Source: Rhynchopus sp. YZ270_cl-10 (lineage: Eukaryota > Euglenozoa > Diplonemea > Diplonemida > Diplonemidae). Taken from it: a stretch of DNA of 64,000 bases. Numbering within the stretch: position 1 is the first letter of the stretch; the number at the start of each line of letters is the position of its first letter. The notes below the pieces were generated by a model that was not told the origin of the DNA, did not search any database, and was given only the letters and a program-made list of their open reading frames with translations. Shown here in pieces: positions 59,609-64,000 of the stretch. The stretch is taken from contig OZ037873.1 of the NCBI GenBank assembly GCA_964035575.1, positions 186,001-250,000 on the forward strand, read 5' to 3'. The position numbers were made by a program, and so were the translations under genes.

Positions 59609-61107
59609 GGTGTTGTTTTTGTGTTTTGATGTTTCCTTTTCTGCAGAGGTTGTGAGGTGGGGTGTGACAAGAGGACAAGAAGGACACCACGTTGCAGCTT
59701 CCCTATCCCATCCCCACTCCTCTTCTTATACACAAATGCGTCCCACTGAGGAGAAGATGTGAAGTGTTAGTGCAGACTGGCGGGAAGGGTTTTATGCAAA
59801 CCTGTTCGCCATAAGCAGCGCTGCGGGTTATGCAGGATCAGAAGCTTTGCTGTTCACACAGGATGGTGCACAACACCTCTGCAGGTGTACAGTGCTACAT
59901 TAAAAAAAGAACCCAATGAGAAACATTAGCAATAACGGCGAGGATCGATTCTTATTGCATGGGCGTGTGGGTGGGTGGGTGGGGGGCTTTTCTAGTTAGC
60001 TTCTTGTGGGGTTGTTTGAGTAATCGACGAAATGTGTAACACTGCAAAATTAAAAACTGAGTGGCGAGAGGGGTGAATATAAACAAATTTCTATAGCACA
60101 CGTGGAGGGCAATCTGTCTTCCACGAAAAAGGAAGTGTCGAAACACATCACTGTTGACAATGGAAAAGAAATGAAAAACGAAAAAAGGTGGCAAAGAAAA
60201 GCAAAAAAAACGTAAGAAAACAGCTGAAAAGAGGAAAGGAAACATTACAAGTTGTCTTTATCACACAATACGCTGTCCACGTATCATTGGTTGAACGATG
60301 CTTGCCCCAATGACCTGTACAAAGAGAACATTTCTATACAAAGTGTAAGGGCAGTAAGTCGTAAAGTGTCGCCATCAAAAGCCCTGCACCAAGCCCCGCA
60401 TCGTGCGCCTGAGAGAAGAACCGTCACCCACTTACGAACCGCCCTTTTGTTGGGGCGGTACTTTGCTATTTACTGTACAAATCCAATACTTCAACTTACT
60501 AAATTGTTGCAGTGTACAAATGAAAGTAATTACTGTGGATGAAATTTGGGTTTGAAAACAGAACCACCCAAGAACTATCCTAAAACATTAAAGCAAAACA
60601 GATAAAAAGACAACAGTATTACTGGTGCGGCTGACGACCCCAAAAGAGCAGAAAATAGCACTTTATCGCACTGAAAAGTGCTTTTTCGCACCCCCCTTTC
60701 AGCTACACCAAGCATGTCACTGAACAACGAGACGTGCCACGCACGAATTAATCCAGACAGCAGCTTCCTACTTGGGTGTATCCGAGTCGTAAAGGCCAGA
60801 TCAAGAGCAGCGGAAGGGTGTGGGAGTTTCGTTGAAGCTTTGAATTCGTTCATTAAAGGTTTTTGAGTTGTTTGATTATTCAGATTTATTCTTCTGTCAG
60901 ATTTCTTGATTCGGGGAAGATACAACAGACAGAGAAAGGGTTAATGGGGTCCTCACAATCCTATTTGCGAGGTTCGTGTCGCTCGTACGAGGAGGTCTTC
61001 TTATTATTTTTAAGATTTTTCACTCTTGCAAAATCAAATCCCAGCGCAAATCGTGGTTCACAGCGGGAATCCTGTAGTGTACGTACGTTATTGTACACGG
61101 AAGTGTT
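59609..61107. other. Spacer between the ankyrin paralogues
   Basis: 59609-59700 is 5' flank shared with 63457-63545. 59760-60810 has no convincing gene. 60816-61107 is the duplicated 3' flank. The spacer includes a T-rich/A-rich zone near 60160-60240 and no recognised element. Confidence 0.6.
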
Positions 61108-63456
61108 TCAGCTTAAGTGCCGACAACAGTCACGGCACTGGGTCAGTTGCAGTGCTGTCCTACCAGTACGCAAGGACGTGTTCGCACCACAATCAACAAG
61201 CACCTGCACCATATCGGCATTCCCTTTCTCTGCTGCTTCATGCAACGCAGTGTAACCCTCGTCATTTGCGTGATCCACATCCACGTCCGTGAAGCCCACA
61301 AGGTAACGCACAGTCTCGGTGTGTCCACTAAATACCGCCACGTGGAGACAGGTACATCCGTCGTCGTCTGGTGTTCTCGCTGTCGCACCAGCTTCAATCA
61401 ACTTCTTCACAATCTCCAAAGCTCCGATATGCGAAGCAGCTGACAGCGGTGAGTACCCAATGCCTCTTGCCTCAGTGTCTGCCCCTGCATCAATGAGCAC
61501 CTGCACAACATCTGGGTATTTACCTTGTGCTGCAGCGCACAACGCACTTCTTCCTACGTTGTTTGCGTGATCAACTTCCACCTCCGGTAAAAACAGAAGA
61601 AAACGCACAGTCTCGGTGTGTCCACGAGATGCCGCAATCGTCAGACACGTGTTTCCTTCGTTGTTTGTGACACACACTCCCGCACCTGCTCTCACCAACA
61701 GCTTCACAGTCTCGAGTGATCCTGAACGGCAAGCGAAGTGCAGAGGCGAGTACCCAGTGTTGTCCCTTGCCTCAATGTCTGCTCCTGCATCAATGAGCAC
61801 CTGCAAAACATCTGTGTGGTTGTTGTCCGCTGTACAATGCAACGCAGTGCAGCCTACGTTGTTTGCGTGATCAACTTCCACCTTCGGCAAAGACAGAAGA
61901 TAACGCACAGTCTCGGTGTGTCCATTACATGCCGCCATAGTCAGACACGTGTGTCCATCGTTGCCCGTGACGCGAACTCCCACAGCTCTCACCAACAACT
62001 TCACAGTGTCGAGTGATCCTGAATGGCAAGACCAACGCAGAGGCGAGAACCCTTTCTTGTCCCTTACCTCAATGTCTGCCCCTGCATCAATGAGCACCTG
62101 CACCACATCTGCATGGTTGTTGTCCGCTGCCCAATGCAACGCAGTGCAGCCTACGTTGTTTGCGTGATCAACTTTCACCTCCTTCAAACCCACAAGATAA
62201 CGCACAGTCTCGGTGTGTCCATTATAGGCCGCAAGCGTCAGACACGTGTGTCCATCGTTGCCAGTGACACACACTCCTGCACCTGCTCTCACCAATAGCT
62301 TCACAGTCTCGAGTGATCCTGAACGGCAAGCGAAGTGCAGAGGCGAGTACCCATTGTTATCCCTTGCCTCAATGTCTGCCCCTGCATCAATGAGCACCTG
62401 CACAACATCTGGGTATTTACCTTGTGCTGCAGCGCACAACGCACTTCTTCCTACGTTGTTTGCGTGATCAACTTCCACCTCCGGCAAACACAGAAGAAAA
62501 CGCACAGTCTCGGTGTGTCCACGAGATGCCGCAATCGTCAGACACGTGTGTCCATCGTTGCCCGTGACAGACACTCCCGCACCTGCTCTCACCAACAGCT
62601 TCGCAGTGTCGAGTGATCCTGAACGGCAAGCGAAGAGCAGTGCCGAATACCCAGTGTTGTCCTTTGTCTCGATGACTACCCCTGCATCAATGAGCACCTG
62701 CAGCACATCTGCATGGTTGTTGTCAGCTGACCAATGCAACGCAGTGCAGCCTTCGTCATCTGTGTGATCAACTTCCACCTCCTGTAAACCCACAAGATAA
62801 TGCACAGTCTCGGTGTGCCCCTCATATGCCGCAATCATCAGACACGTGTGCCCATAGTTGTTTGTAACACGCACTTCCGCACCTGCTCTCACTAACAACT
62901 TCACAGTGTCGAGTGATCCTGAACGGCAAGCGAAGTGCAGAGGCGAATGTCCCTCAACATCCTTTGTCTCAATGTCTGCCCCTGCATCAATCAACACCTG
63001 ACACACTGCAGGGTCCGACCACATGGCTGGACAGAGACCTGATGTCTGACCTTTGCTGTCCTCCGACTCGAGTGGAACATGCGCCTGGATGCTGCAGACT
63101 GACTTCCAATGCTGCAAGAGGACCTCTGTGCACGCAGTGTGGTCTGCGTGGACACACTCACTCAGCAGGATCCCAAAGCCCATCTGCGTTGTCTCAACAT
63201 ACGGAAGAAGCAGTGCGAGGCATTCATTTTGGTTCCCTTTGCACGCCTCGTGCACAGCATTGAAGGCAACTGCGGTTGATTCTGATGCGAACGGGTTGGG
63301 TTCGGTTATAGGGGCTATCTTCCCGAGCGACAGCCGCACGGGGGGGGCAGTGGTCTCGCCCTTCCTGGCAGCCTCCACCAAGACCTCGCCTGCAGAAAGC
63401 TTTCTTCCCTTTTGTGGGTTCTCATCCGATGTGCTGTCTGTGTGTCGCTTCGACAT
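61108..63456 (-). CDS. Ankyrin-repeat protein, paralogue 2
   Basis: A single exon of 782 residues starting MSKRHTDSTSDENPQKG; an upstream in-frame Met at 63582 would add a stretch homologous to the other paralogue's 5' UTR, so it is not used. It is 108 residues longer than paralogue 1, which equals one additional 100-residue module plus a slightly longer N-terminal segment (it has an extra EPNPFASES region near 50). The repeat array, the end (LVDCGANTSLRTGR ... CRDCCRHLS) and both flanks match paralogue 1 closely. Expression, if any, would be on the same strand as all neighbouring genes. Confidence 0.97.
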   Translation of the reverse strand: MSKRHTDSTSDENPQKGRKLSAGEVLVEAARKGETTAPPVRLSLGKIAPITEPNPFASESTAVAFNAVHEACKGNQNECLALLLPYVETTQMGFGILLSECVHADHTACTEVLLQHWKSVCSIQAHVPLESEDSKGQTSGLCPAMWSDPAVCQVLIDAGADIETKDVEGHSPLHFACRSGSLDTVKLLVRAGAEVRVTNNYGHTCLMIAAYEGHTETVHYLVGLQEVEVDHTDDEGCTALHWSADNNHADVLQVLIDAGVVIETKDNTGYSALLFACRSGSLDTAKLLVRAGAGVSVTGNDGHTCLTIAASRGHTETVRFLLCLPEVEVDHANNVGRSALCAAAQGKYPDVVQVLIDAGADIEARDNNGYSPLHFACRSGSLETVKLLVRAGAGVCVTGNDGHTCLTLAAYNGHTETVRYLVGLKEVKVDHANNVGCTALHWAADNNHADVVQVLIDAGADIEVRDKKGFSPLRWSCHSGSLDTVKLLVRAVGVRVTGNDGHTCLTMAACNGHTETVRYLLSLPKVEVDHANNVGCTALHCTADNNHTDVLQVLIDAGADIEARDNTGYSPLHFACRSGSLETVKLLVRAGAGVCVTNNEGNTCLTIAASRGHTETVRFLLFLPEVEVDHANNVGRSALCAAAQGKYPDVVQVLIDAGADTEARGIGYSPLSAASHIGALEIVKKLIEAGATARTPDDDGCTCLHVAVFSGHTETVRYLVGFTDVDVDHANDEGYTALHEAAEKGNADMVQVLVDCGANTSLRTGRTALQLTQCRDCCRHLS

Positions 63457-64000
63457 GGTGTTGTGTTTGTGTTTTGATGTTCCCCTTTCTGCAGAGGTTG
63501 TGAGGTGGGGTGTGACAAGAGGACAAGAAGGACACCACGTTGAAGGAAGAGACCCACCTATGCTTCCCGAGTTGTGCCACACAAGGCTGCGGTGTCAACA
63601 GTGATTTCAGAATATGAACTTGATTCTCAACTCAAGTTGAATTGTTCAAATATTCAGTTGAAAAGTGAACTACTCAAGAAAATAACAACGGGGAATCGTA
63701 GAGGAGAAGTTGCCAGAAACATATTTTGCACAAAGCCTGCCTATTCTTTGTCACGCTTCACCACAGGGGGGTGGTTATAATTGACTAATCAGTGGAGTGC
63801 GAAGCACGGTGACTCCGGGAGGGTGGGGGGGCAGTAGCAAAACAAAAAACAAAAGCGCTAAGGTCCAAAGGTGCAAAACCAACGAAACGGACACCTGAGT
63901 GTACTGAAAAAAGACGTTACTGAAGATGACCACAAAACCTGCAACAACAGCAGTACGATGGCTCAAGGCCCACACTTTGCCACATCACTTTGCACCATGT
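63457..64000. other. 5' flank of ankyrin paralogue 2 and window end
   Basis: 63457-63545 matches the 5' flank of paralogue 1, including CAACCTCTGCAGAAA near the start (minus strand). Beyond it nothing is recognised; the window ends in unassigned DNA. Confidence 0.55.

Noticed and set aside
61117-63604. Plus-strand frames over the ankyrin genes, also 57593-59762
   Set aside because: These are shadows of the minus-strand ankyrin repeats, which have clear ankyrin consensus; the plus frames mirror the repeats and lack any motif.

Overview
This is nuclear DNA from an intron-bearing protist with a repeat-loaded genome. Protein genes have spliceosomal GT-AG introns, GC-rich third codon positions and eukaryote-only families (cystinosin, Rab-GAP, Pol III subunit, IQ and ankyrin proteins). 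Between them lie long A/T, C and G homopolymers, many dispersed repeats and nested DNA transposons. I cannot name the species. Two genome-style clues stand out. Every confidently recognised host gene, from one end of the window to the other, lies on the minus strand. Nearly every splice donor I could place begins GTAT. One-way gene arrays are typical of euglenozoans (kinetoplastids, diplonemids) and dinoflagellates; a diplonemid-like organism is an inference only.

Layout, left to right (all minus strand unless stated). Cystinosin-like transporter (0.5-1.6 kb). A repeat-filled gap with two hAT-type elements (3.0-3.8 and 5.4-6.0 kb). A three-exon SH3BGRL/glutaredoxin-fold gene (6.5-9.4 kb) whose second intron holds a whole-looking plus-strand Tc1/mariner transposon with a DD37E transposase. 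Adenylate kinase AK6 (10.7-11.6 kb). A repeat gap with two more hAT-type elements (12.4-14.8 kb). A five-exon Raf/MLK-like protein kinase (15.6-18.6 kb), an IQ-motif protein (18.9-20.0), a 1-kb element with GGG-rich arrays (20.7-21.7), a SAM methyltransferase (22.5-23.3), a two-exon LRR protein (24.4-25.6), an 11-bp minisatellite (26.1-26.4), RNA polymerase III subunit RPC9 (27.2-28.2), a TBC Rab-GAP (30.4-32.5), a helical-repeat (PPR-like) protein (33.5-35.0) and an unrecognised tandemly duplicated gene, one copy decayed (35.6-39.3).

39.3-52.6 kb is an accessory desert without a convincing host gene. It is built from nested elements: hAT insertions with perfect 8-bp target duplications, a TIR element full of CCTCGTAATTACGAGG-type palindromes, an element with a 9-bp target duplication and CATGATGG satellites, poly-G-flanked TIR elements, a near-perfect 1.2-kb palindrome, and a hAT transposase fragment. 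Genes then resume: a secreted/membrane S1 protease with LDL-A module (52.7-55.2), an unrecognised protein (56.2-57.2) and two tandem ankyrin-repeat paralogues (57.6-63.5) built of 300-bp triple-ankyrin blocks.

The strongest unusual signal is a set of hAT-type elements whose ends differ from element to element but which carry the same short GC-hairpin core (GCGTACCGTG followed by a small hairpin). I placed six with exact 8-bp target duplications. A second is a 172-bp dispersed element with inverted ends and three predicted hairpins, nearly unchanged in two places. The host genes do not form an obvious shared pathway; they look like an ordinary co-oriented gene run.
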